Shown: in pieces, positions 14,975 to 24,545 of the stretch | Layout of the letters: each line of letters starts with the position of its first letter | How positions within the stretch are numbered: position 1 is the stretch's first letter | Origin: Actinoallomurus iriomotensis | Lineage (GTDB): Bacteria; Actinomycetota; Actinomycetes; Streptosporangiales; Streptosporangiaceae | Assembly (NCBI RefSeq): GCF_030269445.1 | Contig: NZ_BSTJ01000002.1 | Span: 744,001-808,000 of the forward strand | Direction of reading: 5' to 3' | DNA length: 64,000 nucleotides | The notes under the pieces: model-generated | Told to the model about the DNA's origin: nothing | Databases searched by the model: none | Seen by the model: only the letters and a program-made list of their open reading frames with translations | Program-made: the position numbers and the translations under genes

Positions 14975-17971
14975 ATGGCCGCAGCGGTGCCGCGCGACCG
15001 GAGCGATCACGCCCCGATGGTCGCACCACCCGCTTTCGTGGGACGGCGGCGCGAGCTGGCGGTCCTGGCCGAGACCCTGGCGAGCCCTCCGGCGGTCGTG
15101 CTGGTGGAGGGCGAGGCGGGGATCGGCAAGAGCCGGTTGCTGCGGGAGTTCCGTGCGGCGTCGGCGGTGCGGCTGATGCCGACGGCCGAGTGTCCCCCGC
15201 TCCATGATCCGTACACGCTGGGTCCGGTGGTCGACGCGGTGCACCAGGCCACCGACGGGGTGGCGGGGCTGGGGCTGAGCGACCTGGCGGGAGCGTTGCG
15301 GCCGCTGTTCCCGGAGTGGGCCGCCGACCTCCCTCCGGCGCCGGAGCCGGCCGAGGACGCGCGGGCCGCCCGCCACCGGCTGTTCCGGGCGCTGGTCGAG
15401 TTGCTCGACCGCCTGGACGTGGCGGTGCTGGTGGTCGAGGACGTGCACTGGGCCGACGACGCGACGCTGGAGTTCCTGCTGTTCGTCACCTCGCGAAGGC
15501 CGCAGCCGGTGAGCCTGGTGGTGACCTACCGGCCCGAGGACGTTCCCGCCGGTTCGCTGCTGCTGCGGCTGTCGTCGCGGCTGCCGCCGGGTACGACGCG
15601 AGCGCGGCTGGCCCTCGATCCGCTGGACGTCGCGGAGACGGCGAACCTGGTGTCCTCGATGCTGGGCGGGGAGCGGATGTCGGCGGAGTTCGCCGCGTTC
15701 CTGCACCAGCACACCGACGGCGTGCCGCTGGCGGTGGAGGAGTCGGTGCGGCTGATGCACGACCGCGCCGACGTGACTCCGTACGGGGGCGGGTGGATCC
15801 GCCGGCATCTGGCGGACATCGACGTTCCGCCGACGGTGCGGGACTCGGTGGTGGAACGCAGCGGGCGGCTGGGCGAGGACGCCCAGGCGATGCTGCGGGC
15901 GGCCGCGGTCCTCGCCGAACCCGCGAACGAGGCGACGCTGGCCGCGGTGGGCGAACTGACCGCCGACCACTCCGCCGCCGGCCTGGCCGAGGCGCTGGAC
16001 TGCGGGCTGTTGCGGGACGACGAGCGCGGGCTGGTGTCGTTCCGGCACGGGCTGGCCTGCCGCGCGGTGTACGAGGCGACGCCCCGGCCGCTGCGCCGGG
16101 CGATGCACCTGCGGGCGGGCCGGGCACTCGAAGGGATGACACCACAACCGGTGGTACGGCTGGCCCACCACTTCCGGGAGGCCGACGACACCGGTTCCTG
16201 GGCCCGCTACGCCGAGCGGGCCGCCGACGTCGCCACCGAGGCGGGCGACTGGGTCGCCGCCTCGGTGCTGCTGCACGGCCTGCTGACGAGCGCCGGCCTG
16301 CCGCCGGCCGCCATGGCGCCGCTGGCCGCCAAGATCCGGCCCGGCTCCCTGACCGGGAGGTCCCGTCTGCGGGGCGTCGTGGCGGCGCTCCGGACGGCAC
16401 TCGACTCCGGCGCCCTCGACGCCGGGGAGCAGGCGGCGACGCGATACCGGCTCGGCATGCTCCTCGCGTCCAACTACGACTACGACGACGCACAGCGCGA
16501 GCTGGAACTGGCGGTCCCCGGTCTCCGGCCGGGATCGGTCGCGCTGTCCCATGCGATGACGCTCCTCGGCTGGCCGCTGGGCGCGAGTCGTCCCGGCCGG
16601 GCGCACCGTGACTGGCTGCGCCGCGCGGCGGACGCCGCGAGTCTGGTGCCGGCGGCGGAGCGACCGGACCTCGCCACGAAGCGTGCCGTCGGGCTGTTGC
16701 TGCTCGACGATCCCGACGGCTGGGCGGTCGCGGCGACGGTTCCGGACGAGTTCGCCACGCCCGCGCAGCGGCGCAGCGTCGCGTTCCGCGACATGAACAT
16801 GGGCGACCTGGCGATGCGGTGGGGACGGTACGCGGAGGCCCGCGCCCGGCTGGACAACGCGTGGGCGCTCGCCGAGGAGCACGGCTACCCCCGCTACGGC
16901 GAGGTCGCCCGCGCCAACCTGCTCCACCTGGACTGGTTCACCGGACGCTGGGACGGCCTGACCGCCCGCGCCTCGGCCTACGAGGCGTCCGGCGAGGCCA
17001 TGCCCCTGAACCGGCTCGAGGTCTCCCTGGTCACCGGCTTGATGCTGGCGGCGAACGGCCGGCGCTCCGAGGCGGAGAGCGCGCTGGCCGAAGTCATGAC
17101 CCAGATGGGAGAGCTCGGCGCCGTGCACGCGGTGGTGGAACCGGCCGCGGCCCTGGCGCGGCTCCACCTGGCCGCCGGTCGCGTCGAGGACGCCCTGCGC
17201 GTGACCGCCCAGCCGATCGGCGTCGTCGCGCTCAAGGAGGCCTGGCTGTGGGCCACCGACCTGGCGCCGGCGCGCGTCGACGCGCTGCTCGCGGCGGGCC
17301 GGGCCGAGGACGCGGCGGAGCTGGTGGCCGCCTTCGAGGCCGGGGTACTCGGCCGGAACGCGCCGGCGCCGCAGGCCGCTCTGGCGCTGTGTGAGGGAAT
17401 CCTCGCAGCCGGGCAGGGCGCGCCGGAGCGTGCCGCGACGGCGTTCACCCGCGCCGCGGCCGCCTGGGAGGCGCTGCCTCGGCCGTACGACGCGCTGCTG
17501 GCCCGTGAACGCCGTGCCCGCTGCCTGCTCGCGGCGGGACGGCGCGACGCCGGGCTGTCGTCGCTCGCCGAGGTCGCCGCGGGGCTGTCCGACCTGGGTG
17601 CGTCCGCCGACGCCGAACGGCTGCGCGAGTGCCTGGCGACGTACGGGCCGCGGGAGCACGGCGCGGCGGAACCGGAAGGGCGCCGGACGACCGTGGACGA
17701 CGCCAGCGGGAACGGGGAGCGGCGGCGACGGGGCCGTCCCGGCTACGGCGACCGGTTGTCCCCGCGTGAGCTCGAGGTCGTACGGCTTCTCATCGACGGG
17801 AAGACCAACCCGCAGATCGCCGAGGCGCTCGTGCTGTCACGGCAGACCGTCAACAGCCATGTGGGCTCGGCAATGCGCAAGCTGCGCGTCTCGTCGCGGA
17901 CGGCGCTGGCGGTCAGCGCGGTCGAGCTCGGACTGGCCCGCGACGGCCGGGCTCCGCACGACGACGAATAA
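14975..17971 (+). CDS. Large ATP-binding LuxR-family (LAL) transcriptional regulator
   Basis: A 998-residue regulator. Walker A GEAGIGKS is at residues 46-53, a Walker B-like VLVVEDVHWADD near 150, then a long TPR-like helical region (about 300-880) and a C-terminal LuxR HTH (LSPRELEVVRLLIDGKTNPQ ... SRQTVNSHVGSAMRKLRV). This matches MalT/LAL activators, which often control secondary metabolism or secreted enzymes. The ATG follows GAGAGGCGGGAT. The upstream 0.9 kb is repeat-rich and gene-free. It is followed after 105 bp by a tiny ORF and the S53 peptidase cluster, so control of that cluster is a reasonable inference. Confidence 0.93.
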   Translation: MAAAVPRDRSDHAPMVAPPAFVGRRRELAVLAETLASPPAVVLVEGEAGIGKSRLLREFRAASAVRLMPTAECPPLHDPYTLGPVVDAVHQATDGVAGLGLSDLAGALRPLFPEWAADLPPAPEPAEDARAARHRLFRALVELLDRLDVAVLVVEDVHWADDATLEFLLFVTSRRPQPVSLVVTYRPEDVPAGSLLLRLSSRLPPGTTRARLALDPLDVAETANLVSSMLGGERMSAEFAAFLHQHTDGVPLAVEESVRLMHDRADVTPYGGGWIRRHLADIDVPPTVRDSVVERSGRLGEDAQAMLRAAAVLAEPANEATLAAVGELTADHSAAGLAEALDCGLLRDDERGLVSFRHGLACRAVYEATPRPLRRAMHLRAGRALEGMTPQPVVRLAHHFREADDTGSWARYAERAADVATEAGDWVAASVLLHGLLTSAGLPPAAMAPLAAKIRPGSLTGRSRLRGVVAALRTALDSGALDAGEQAATRYRLGMLLASNYDYDDAQRELELAVPGLRPGSVALSHAMTLLGWPLGASRPGRAHRDWLRRAADAASLVPAAERPDLATKRAVGLLLLDDPDGWAVAATVPDEFATPAQRRSVAFRDMNMGDLAMRWGRYAEARARLDNAWALAEEHGYPRYGEVARANLLHLDWFTGRWDGLTARASAYEASGEAMPLNRLEVSLVTGLMLAANGRRSEAESALAEVMTQMGELGAVHAVVEPAAALARLHLAAGRVEDALRVTAQPIGVVALKEAWLWATDLAPARVDALLAAGRAEDAAELVAAFEAGVLGRNAPAPQAALALCEGILAAGQGAPERAATAFTRAAAAWEALPRPYDALLARERRARCLLAAGRRDAGLSSLAEVAAGLSDLGASADAERLRECLATYGPREHGAAEPEGRRTTVDDASGNGERRRRGRPGYGDRLSPRELEVVRLLIDGKTNPQIAEALVLSRQTVNSHVGSAMRKLRVSSRTALAVSAVELGLARDGRAPHDDE

Positions 17972-18076
17972 ATCATCCGCTCCGCGCGGCGGAAAAAGAT
18001 CCCCCACCTGACCAATGGCCGGGCGATACGGCACGGGCGAGACTCCAGATCACCGTGATCACGAGGAGTACCGCCG

Positions 18077-18235
18077 ATGAACCAGCCGGCCGGCACCGGT
18101 TCCCCCGAGCCATCCGACCCCGCGGATCCCTCCGGCCGACCGGGAGATCCCGGTCCTGCCGAGCCGCCCGACGAGGACCTCCCAGGCGTCGGCCGGCCGG
18201 CCGACGCGATACCCGACGACTACGAACCCCTCTGA
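18077..18235 (+). CDS. Small Pro/Asp-rich protein of unknown function
   Basis: A 52-codon ORF with a good ribosome site (GAGGAG) before the ATG. The product is hydrophilic, with about one quarter Pro and many Asp/Glu (for example SDPADPSGRPGDPGPAEPPD). It ends 48 bases before the first S53 peptidase gene and is likely cotranscribed with it. There is no signal peptide. It may be a small regulatory or ribosomally made peptide; nothing in the sequence settles this. Confidence 0.5.
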   Translation: MNQPAGTGSPEPSDPADPSGRPGDPGPAEPPDEDLPGVGRPADAIPDDYEPL

Positions 18236-18283
18236 CCCGCCGGTCCCGGCGTGCCGGGGCTGCCGAGATCCCAAGGAGACCTG

Positions 18284-19675
18284 ATGAGAGAACGGCGGCC
18301 ATCGACGAGTCTGGGCGGGCGCCTGTCCGGCCGACTGCGCCGCGTCGCGGTGGTGGTGGCCTCGGTCGCCCTCGCCGCGAGCGCGGGCGTCGGCGGCGCG
18401 ACCGCCACCACCAAGCCGGCCGGGAACGACGGGCCGCCCCGGGTCCTGACGTCGCCCGGCGGGACGCTCTCCGACGTGCGGTCGGGCCAGGCGCGTCCCG
18501 CCGCGGTCGCCGTACCGCAGGCGACGCACACCGGCTCCGGATGGACCACGCACCCTCTCATGGCCAGCGTGCAGGGCTGGAAGTCGGGGACGACACCGCA
18601 GCTCACCCGCACCACACCGACCGGGTACACCCCGGCGCGGCTGCGCGCGTCGCTGCACCTGACCGGCACCGGGAAGGGCCAGACGGTGGCGGTCGTCAAC
18701 GCGTTCGACAACCCGTACGCCGCGCAAGACCTGACGACCTACAGCAAGCAGTTCGGGCTTCCCGTGCCATGCACCAAGCAGGTCAAGTCGGGGTGTTTCA
18801 CCTTCACGGTGGCCAAGCCGTACGGGGTCGCGGGCGCCGACCCGGGCTGGGCACTGGAGTCGAGCCTGGACGTTCAGACGGTGCACGCGCTGGCCCCGGA
18901 AGCGAACATCGTGCTGGTCGAGGCGCGGGACAACGCCTTCACCAGCATGTTCCAGGCGCTCGACTACGCCGCGGGCCTGGGCGCCGGCGTGATCAGCAAC
19001 AGCTGGGGCGCCGACGGGGAGTTCGACGGGGAGACCGGCGCCGATCGGCACTGCGCGCTGGCGTCGGCGTTGTGCGTGTTCTCCGCCGGCGACAACGGCA
19101 ACCCCGGCGGCTACCCGAGCTACAACCCGTACGTCCTGTCGGTGGGCGGCACCACCCTCGGCCTCACCCAGGACGGCGAGGTCGACTTCGAGGTCGCCTG
19201 GTGCTGCTCGACCGGGGCGACCGGTGGCGGCGTCAGCGCGTACGAACCACGCCCGGCCTACCAGGACGGGGTCAACCCCGACGAACACCGCGGCATCCCC
19301 GACGTCAGCTTCAACGCCGACCCGTACACCGGCGTGCCGGTCTATGACACCGCCGGCGTGAACGGGCAGAACGGCTGGTTCCAGCTCGGCGGCACCAGCG
19401 CGGGAGCTCCCGCGTGGGCGGGCATCGTCGCCGCGGCCGACCAGTTGCGCGCCAAGGCCAAGCGGCCACCGCTCGCGGGCGCGAACTTCCAGGCCCAGAA
19501 GTTGATCTACAGCATGCCGCACACCGCGTTCCGCGACATCACCCGTGGCGCCGGCAACCTCATCCAGTGCACCGGCGACGTCCGTACCTGCCGGGCCAAG
19601 AGCGGCTACGACACCGTCACCGGCTGGGGCAGCCCCGGCTCCGGCATCGACGTGGCCCTGGCCGCCGCCCGTTAG
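18284..19675 (+). CDS. Secreted S53-family (sedolisin-type) serine-carboxyl peptidase 1
   Basis: 463 residues with an Arg-rich, hydrophobic signal peptide (RLRRVAVVVASVALAASAGV). The mature part begins GYTPARLRASLHLTGTGKGQ. Catalytic residues fit S53: Glu-192 and Asp-196 in ESSLDVQ, Asp-244 in NSWGAD as candidate oxyanion Asp, and Ser-372 in GGTSAGAP. The segment before the catalytic domain is only about 80 residues, much shorter than the usual pro-kumamolisin activation domain. ATG 18284 is preceded by AAGGAGACCTG. It is the first of three tandem paralogues; acid-active extracellular proteolysis is the family function. Confidence 0.9.
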   Translation: MRERRPSTSLGGRLSGRLRRVAVVVASVALAASAGVGGATATTKPAGNDGPPRVLTSPGGTLSDVRSGQARPAAVAVPQATHTGSGWTTHPLMASVQGWKSGTTPQLTRTTPTGYTPARLRASLHLTGTGKGQTVAVVNAFDNPYAAQDLTTYSKQFGLPVPCTKQVKSGCFTFTVAKPYGVAGADPGWALESSLDVQTVHALAPEANIVLVEARDNAFTSMFQALDYAAGLGAGVISNSWGADGEFDGETGADRHCALASALCVFSAGDNGNPGGYPSYNPYVLSVGGTTLGLTQDGEVDFEVAWCCSTGATGGGVSAYEPRPAYQDGVNPDEHRGIPDVSFNADPYTGVPVYDTAGVNGQNGWFQLGGTSAGAPAWAGIVAAADQLRAKAKRPPLAGANFQAQKLIYSMPHTAFRDITRGAGNLIQCTGDVRTCRAKSGYDTVTGWGSPGSGIDVALAAAR

Positions 19676-19710
19676 GGCACCCCCACCAGACCGACCTCCA
19701 GGAGTCACCC

Positions 19711-20976
19711 ATGCATCCCCCCCGATTCATCAGCAGGCTTCGCGGTGGCCTCGCGCTGGCCGCACTCGCCGGAGGGCTCTGCCTCTCCCCCGTCACGGCG
19801 CAGGCACAACAGATCTCCGGACCGGCGACACCCGGGCCCGAGGTGACGGCCGTGCCGCAGCATGCCGGTCCGCCCGGAGTGCGCACCGTACGGCACCCGC
19901 TCATGGCCCGGGTGCGAGGCCATGACGCGAAGGGCCGCCCGCTGCTGGCCGCCGGAGCGCCCGGCGGGTACACGGCCGCCCAGCTGCGCGCCGCGACCGG
20001 GCTGAAGGGCACCGGCAAGGGCCAGACCGTGGCGGTCGTGGACGCCTTCAACGACCCGTACGCCCTGGAGGACCTGAACACCTACAGCGCGCAGATGGGA
20101 CTGCCGGGCGTCTGCACCCGCAAGAAGCAGAAGAACTGTTTCTCGTTCACGCAGGTGCAGCCGGACGGTATCGGCGGCTACGACCCGGGTTGGGGGATGG
20201 AGTCCTCGCTCGACGTCCAGATGGTGCACGCGCTCGCGCCGGACGCGCACATCGTCCTCGTCGAGGCGTACGACAACTCCGTCGACGCGATGTTCCAGGC
20301 CCTGGACTACGCGGCGTCACTGGGCGCGCCGACGATCAGCAACAGCTGGGGCGTCGACGGCGAGGCGGATGACGAGACCACCTACGACCGGCACTGCGAC
20401 CTCGACGACAGCGTGTGCGTCTTCTCGGCGGGCGACTCCGGAAACCCGGGCGGCTACCCGGCGTACAACCCGCACGTGCTGGCCGTCGGCGGCACCGAAC
20501 TCAGCCTCGGCCGCGCCGGGAACGTGCTGGGCGAGACCGCCTGGTCCCTCGGCGGCGGCGGGATCAGCCAGTACGAACCGCGCCCGGCATACCAGGACCA
20601 GGTCAACTCCGACGAGCACCGCGGTATCCCGGACGTCAGCTTCGACGCCGACCCGGACAGCGGCGTCGCGGTCTACTTCACCGGGGCCAACGGATGGGTC
20701 GAGGTCGGCGGGACCAGCGCCGGAGCGCCGGCCTGGGCCGGGATCCTCGCCGCCGCCGACCAGTTGCGCGCCGCGGCCGGAAAGCCCGCGCTCACCTCGG
20801 CGGACGACCAGACGCAGAAAGCCGTGTACGGGCTGAAGAGCGGACTGGCCGACGTCACCACCGGCGGCAACGGCAGCTGCGGCGCCGTCTGCACGGCGGG
20901 CCCCGGCTACGACTTCGTCACCGGCCTGGGCAGCCCCCGCGCCGGCATCGACACCGCCCTCGCGGCGGCACCGTGA
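19711..20976 (+). CDS. Secreted S53-family peptidase 2
   Basis: 421 residues, signal peptide LRGGLALAALAGGLCLSPVTAQA. It is closely similar to the first paralogue: GTGKGQTVAVVDAFNDPYA, Glu-164/Asp-168 in ESSLDVQ, NSWGVD, and nucleophile Ser-336 in GGTSAGAPAW. The pro-region is again very short. The ATG follows a GGAG site, 35 bases after the previous stop. Loop sequences differ, including Lys-rich RKKQKN at the substrate side, so specificity may differ from the neighbours. Confidence 0.9.
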   Translation: MHPPRFISRLRGGLALAALAGGLCLSPVTAQAQQISGPATPGPEVTAVPQHAGPPGVRTVRHPLMARVRGHDAKGRPLLAAGAPGGYTAAQLRAATGLKGTGKGQTVAVVDAFNDPYALEDLNTYSAQMGLPGVCTRKKQKNCFSFTQVQPDGIGGYDPGWGMESSLDVQMVHALAPDAHIVLVEAYDNSVDAMFQALDYAASLGAPTISNSWGVDGEADDETTYDRHCDLDDSVCVFSAGDSGNPGGYPAYNPHVLAVGGTELSLGRAGNVLGETAWSLGGGGISQYEPRPAYQDQVNSDEHRGIPDVSFDADPDSGVAVYFTGANGWVEVGGTSAGAPAWAGILAAADQLRAAAGKPALTSADDQTQKAVYGLKSGLADVTTGGNGSCGAVCTAGPGYDFVTGLGSPRAGIDTALAAAP

Positions 20977-21008
20977 TCCGGCCTTCCGACACCACGAAGA
21001 GGGACATG

Positions 21009-22283
21009 ATGCGCACATCCACCTGGCTGGCCGGCGTCGCCGCGGCGACTCTGATCGGCACGGCGGTGCCGGCCTCGGCCGAGACCCCGCCGCCGACCCC
21101 GTCATCCGGCACCGCGAGCCGGCTCGCCACGATCCAGACCGAGATGGCCGGCGCCCCGGCCGGGCGCATGCGGCCGCTCTGGCAGCCCGCGACGACCACG
21201 GGCGTGACGCCGCGCACCATCGGCGTGCCCGGCGGCTACGACCCGGACGTGCTGCGCGCCCACCTCCGGCTGAGCGGCACCGGGAAGGGCCAGACCGTGG
21301 CGATCGTCGTGGCCTTCGACGTCAGCGCGGCGGTCACCAAGGCGGTGACGAGCTACAGCGAGTGGTACGGCCTGAAGCCGCCGTGCTCGGAGACCGTGAC
21401 GTCCGGCTGCTTCCCGCTGAAGGTCGTCGCCCCGAACGGCACCGCGCCGATCGACGCCGACACCGCGCTTCCCGCGCGCTCCTTCCAGGTCGAGGCGGAC
21501 CTGGACGTCGAGATGGTGCACGCCGTCGCGCCGGACGCCGCCATCACCGTGGTGGAGGGGTACGACAACTCGACCGAAGCGATGATGGCCGCGCTCGACC
21601 ACGCGGTCTCGCTGCACCCGGCCGTGATCAACAACAGCTACGGCATGGACGAGTTCGAGGGCGAGCGGGACCTCGACGGCCGCTGTACGGCGACGGGCGT
21701 GCTGTGCGTGTTCGCCTCCGGCGACGCGGGGAACCCGGGACTCTGGCCGGCGGCCGCCCCGGACGTGCTCGCGGTCGGGGGCACCACCCTCGACATGGAC
21801 TCGGCCGGGAAGGTCCGCTCGGAGGTGGCCTGGCAGGGCAGCGGCGGCGGGATCAGCCCCTTCGAGCCGCGGCCCGCCTACCAGCGCGCCGCCGTCCCGA
21901 ACGGCACCGGCCGGGGCGTCCCCGACGTCAGCTTCGACGCCGACCCCCAGTCCGGCTTCGCCGTCTACGTCGTCATCGACGTCTCCCCGTTCCCGATCTA
22001 CTACGACGACTGGGCGATGATCGGGGGCACCAGCGCCGGGGCGCCGATCTGGTCGGCGATCGCCGCGGTGGCCGACCAGCAGCGCGCCGCGCACCGCGAA
22101 CCGCCGCTGACCGCCGGGCAGGTCCACGCCGCCGTCTACGCCGGGAAGGCGAAGCAGCCGGCCGACATCATCGCCGGCGCCAACGGGCTCTGCGACACCT
22201 GCTTCGCCGGTCCCGGCTACGACCTGGTCACCGGGAAGGGCAGCCCGCGTGCCGGGATCGACACCTACCTCGCCCGCCACTGA
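21009..22283 (+). CDS. Secreted S53-family peptidase 3
   Basis: 424 residues with a signal peptide (WLAGVAAATLIGTAVPASA). Glu-162/Asp-166 lie in VEADLDVEM, NNSYGMD replaces the NSWG of the other two, and Ser-342 is in GGTSAGAPIW. It is the most divergent of the three paralogues, with an inserted DVSPFPIYYDDW loop before the Ser motif. Two ATGs (21006, 21009) are adjacent; the second has better spacing from GAAGAGGG. Its stop is within the ribosome site of the SBBP gene, so the cluster is one operon. Confidence 0.88.
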   Translation: MRTSTWLAGVAAATLIGTAVPASAETPPPTPSSGTASRLATIQTEMAGAPAGRMRPLWQPATTTGVTPRTIGVPGGYDPDVLRAHLRLSGTGKGQTVAIVVAFDVSAAVTKAVTSYSEWYGLKPPCSETVTSGCFPLKVVAPNGTAPIDADTALPARSFQVEADLDVEMVHAVAPDAAITVVEGYDNSTEAMMAALDHAVSLHPAVINNSYGMDEFEGERDLDGRCTATGVLCVFASGDAGNPGLWPAAAPDVLAVGGTTLDMDSAGKVRSEVAWQGSGGGISPFEPRPAYQRAAVPNGTGRGVPDVSFDADPQSGFAVYVVIDVSPFPIYYDDWAMIGGTSAGAPIWSAIAAVADQQRAAHREPPLTAGQVHAAVYAGKAKQPADIIAGANGLCDTCFAGPGYDLVTGKGSPRAGIDTYLARH

Positions 22284-22293
22284 GGAGACGCTC

Positions 22294-24528
22294 ATGCGTG
22301 TTCACTACGCACGATCACTGAGCCTGCTGTCGGCGGCCGTGCTGATCCCCGCGTTCGCCGGGTTCACCGCGGGGAACGCGTCCGCCGCGACGGCGCACCG
22401 GCCCGCCGCGAAAAAGACCTCGGTGACGGCCGCCCCGATGACCTTCGCCCGCAACGAGGGGCAGGCACCCGGCGGCGTCCGCTACCTCGGCGCGTCCGCG
22501 GGCGTCGGCGTCGCCTTCACCGACTCCGGTGTGAGCATCGACCTGACGAAGAGCTCCGGCGCGGACTCGCGCACGCCGTCGAAGGCGTCGGTCACGCTGC
22601 GGTTCGTCCACGCCGCCCGGCATCCCGAGGTCACCGGCGCGCAGCGCTCGTCCGCGGTCGTCAACGACTTCCACGGCGCGGACCCGGCCCGCTGGCACAC
22701 CGGCATCCCGACGTTCGGGCAGGTCGTCTACCACGACCTGTGGCCCGGCATCGACGGGATCTTCAGCGTCAGGAACGGGACGCTGAAGTACTCCTTCGCG
22801 CTCGATCCCGGCGCGGACCCGGACGACATCCGGCTGTCCTACGCCGGAGCCGACCGCGTCTCGGTCGACCGGGGCGGCGACCTCGCCGTCGCCACGGGCC
22901 GTACGGTCCTGCACGACCAGGCTCCGGTCAGCTACCAGGGCGCCGGTCGGGTCATGACCGGGTACCGGCTGCTCGGCGGCACGGACTTCGGGTTCACCCT
23001 CGCCCGGTACCGTCACGACGCCCCGCTCACCCTCGACCCGGGACTCGACTACAGCACCTATCTCGGTTCCACCGACGGCATGCCGGCCAGCTCCTTCTCC
23101 GTCGGCCACGACGACGCCGGAAATCTGTACGTCTTCGGCCAGTCGTCCTCGCCCGCCTTCCCCACCACCCAGACCTCGCACCGACCGGACGGTGAGTCGC
23201 CCGACTTCGTCGTCGCCAAGCTCGACCCCACCGGCAGCCGCCTGATCTACTCCACGTTCGTCGGCGGTTCGGGCGCCGAGGCGGGGTCCCGCGGTGCGGT
23301 GGGCGGCGACGGCGCGGTCTACGTCAGCGGCGTCTCGTCCTCCGCGGACTTCCCCACCACCACGGGCGCCTTCCGGAAGACGCCCTACCAGGCGCCGGGC
23401 CAGAGCGTCGCCTTCAAGCTCGACCCGGCCGGATCACGGCTGTCCTACGGCACCTATCTCGCCCCGGACCTCACCGTGAGCGACGTCGAGGCCGGCGCCG
23501 ACGGCTCGCTCACCGTCGGCGGGTCCACCACGTCGGACTACGCCCCGACGACGGCGGACGCGTACCTGGCCGACTACCCCGGTGGCCAGGTGAGCGGCTA
23601 CCTCGTACGCCTCGACCCGGCCGGTTCGGATCTCCTCTTCGGTACGTACCTGGGCGCGCCGATCACCGACCAGGTGGCGAAGTACGGGTGGGATCCGGGC
23701 TGTTACGTCTACGCGATCGCGGTCGATCACGCGGGGGCGACCTACGCCACGGGCGGATGCGTCAACGGTCTCCCGACGACCCCCGGCGGTTTCCAGGCGA
23801 CGAAGAAGGGGCTGGCCAGCATCCTGGTCAAGCTCGATCCCACCGGGCACAAGGCCGACTACGCCACCTACATCGGCGACCTGGACAGCGACATCATGCG
23901 CACCGACGGCGTGGCGGTGGACCGTGACGGGCACGCCTGGGTGGTCGGCGACGCGCCGCCCGGCTCGGTCTCCCCCACCCCGGACGCCTACGCCACGGAA
24001 TGCGTGTCGGCCGCCGACTACCCGAGATGCGCGACGCTCACCGAGTTCGACGGCTCCGGCCACGTGGTTCACAGCACCTACTTCGCCGCCGCCGGCGACG
24101 GGCAGACCACGCCCTTCGGGGGTGTCGAGGTCGACGACGACGGACGCGTGTACGTGGCCGGCATGACCGGTCCGGGCCTGCCCACCACGCCGGACGCCTA
24201 CTCCACCACGCCGGGCGGTTACGAGATGCCGTACTTCCTGGCCGTCTTCGAGAACCACGCGCTGCGGTACTCGACGTACTTCGGCGGCACGAGCACCGCC
24301 TGCGCCGGCGCGCTCTGCGGCCTCATCGCGGGCTTCGTCGACGTCGCACCCGATGTCCGCTCCGGGAGCGTGTACCTCGCGGGCACGACGACGGCGCCCG
24401 ACTTCCCGGTGACGCCCGGTGCGTTCCAGACCACCTATCCCGGCGGCTCCAACACCATCTTCGCGGCGAAGCTCACCCTGCCCTGGGCGACGTCCGCCAA
24501 GCCGACCACGTCCGGAGGTGACCGCTAG
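22294..24528 (+). CDS. Secreted SBBP-repeat (beta-propeller) protein with DUF7948-like N-terminal domain
   Basis: 744 residues with a signal peptide (SLLSAAVLIPAFAGFTAGNASA). Residues about 50-260 match the DUF7948-type opening (FARNEGQAPGGVRYLG ... YHDLWPGIDGIF ... LDPGLDYSTYLG). About eight SBBP-type repeats follow, with recurring YSTYLG/YGTYL, DDAGNLYVFGQ-like and DFPTTTGAF motifs, predicting a beta-propeller. It overlaps the ribosome site region of the last peptidase and must be coexpressed. A role as extracellular scaffold, substrate or inhibitor for the peptidases is speculation. Confidence 0.88.
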   Translation: MRVHYARSLSLLSAAVLIPAFAGFTAGNASAATAHRPAAKKTSVTAAPMTFARNEGQAPGGVRYLGASAGVGVAFTDSGVSIDLTKSSGADSRTPSKASVTLRFVHAARHPEVTGAQRSSAVVNDFHGADPARWHTGIPTFGQVVYHDLWPGIDGIFSVRNGTLKYSFALDPGADPDDIRLSYAGADRVSVDRGGDLAVATGRTVLHDQAPVSYQGAGRVMTGYRLLGGTDFGFTLARYRHDAPLTLDPGLDYSTYLGSTDGMPASSFSVGHDDAGNLYVFGQSSSPAFPTTQTSHRPDGESPDFVVAKLDPTGSRLIYSTFVGGSGAEAGSRGAVGGDGAVYVSGVSSSADFPTTTGAFRKTPYQAPGQSVAFKLDPAGSRLSYGTYLAPDLTVSDVEAGADGSLTVGGSTTSDYAPTTADAYLADYPGGQVSGYLVRLDPAGSDLLFGTYLGAPITDQVAKYGWDPGCYVYAIAVDHAGATYATGGCVNGLPTTPGGFQATKKGLASILVKLDPTGHKADYATYIGDLDSDIMRTDGVAVDRDGHAWVVGDAPPGSVSPTPDAYATECVSAADYPRCATLTEFDGSGHVVHSTYFAAAGDGQTTPFGGVEVDDDGRVYVAGMTGPGLPTTPDAYSTTPGGYEMPYFLAVFENHALRYSTYFGGTSTACAGALCGLIAGFVDVAPDVRSGSVYLAGTTTAPDFPVTPGAFQTTYPGGSNTIFAAKLTLPWATSAKPTTSGGDR

Positions 24529-24545
24529 AGACACCCTGCGGTGAG

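Noticed and set aside
14924-17659. A 911-codon open frame on the minus strand opposite the LAL regulator
   Set aside because: It is the antisense shadow of a GC-rich gene: composition is Arg/Gly/Pro/Gln-rich without domains, and the plus-strand frame has full ATPase and HTH motifs.
17971-17996. Imperfect hairpin with an A-rich run just after the LAL gene
   Set aside because: The run is A on the plus strand, so it would not end plus-strand transcription, and no minus-strand gene needs it.
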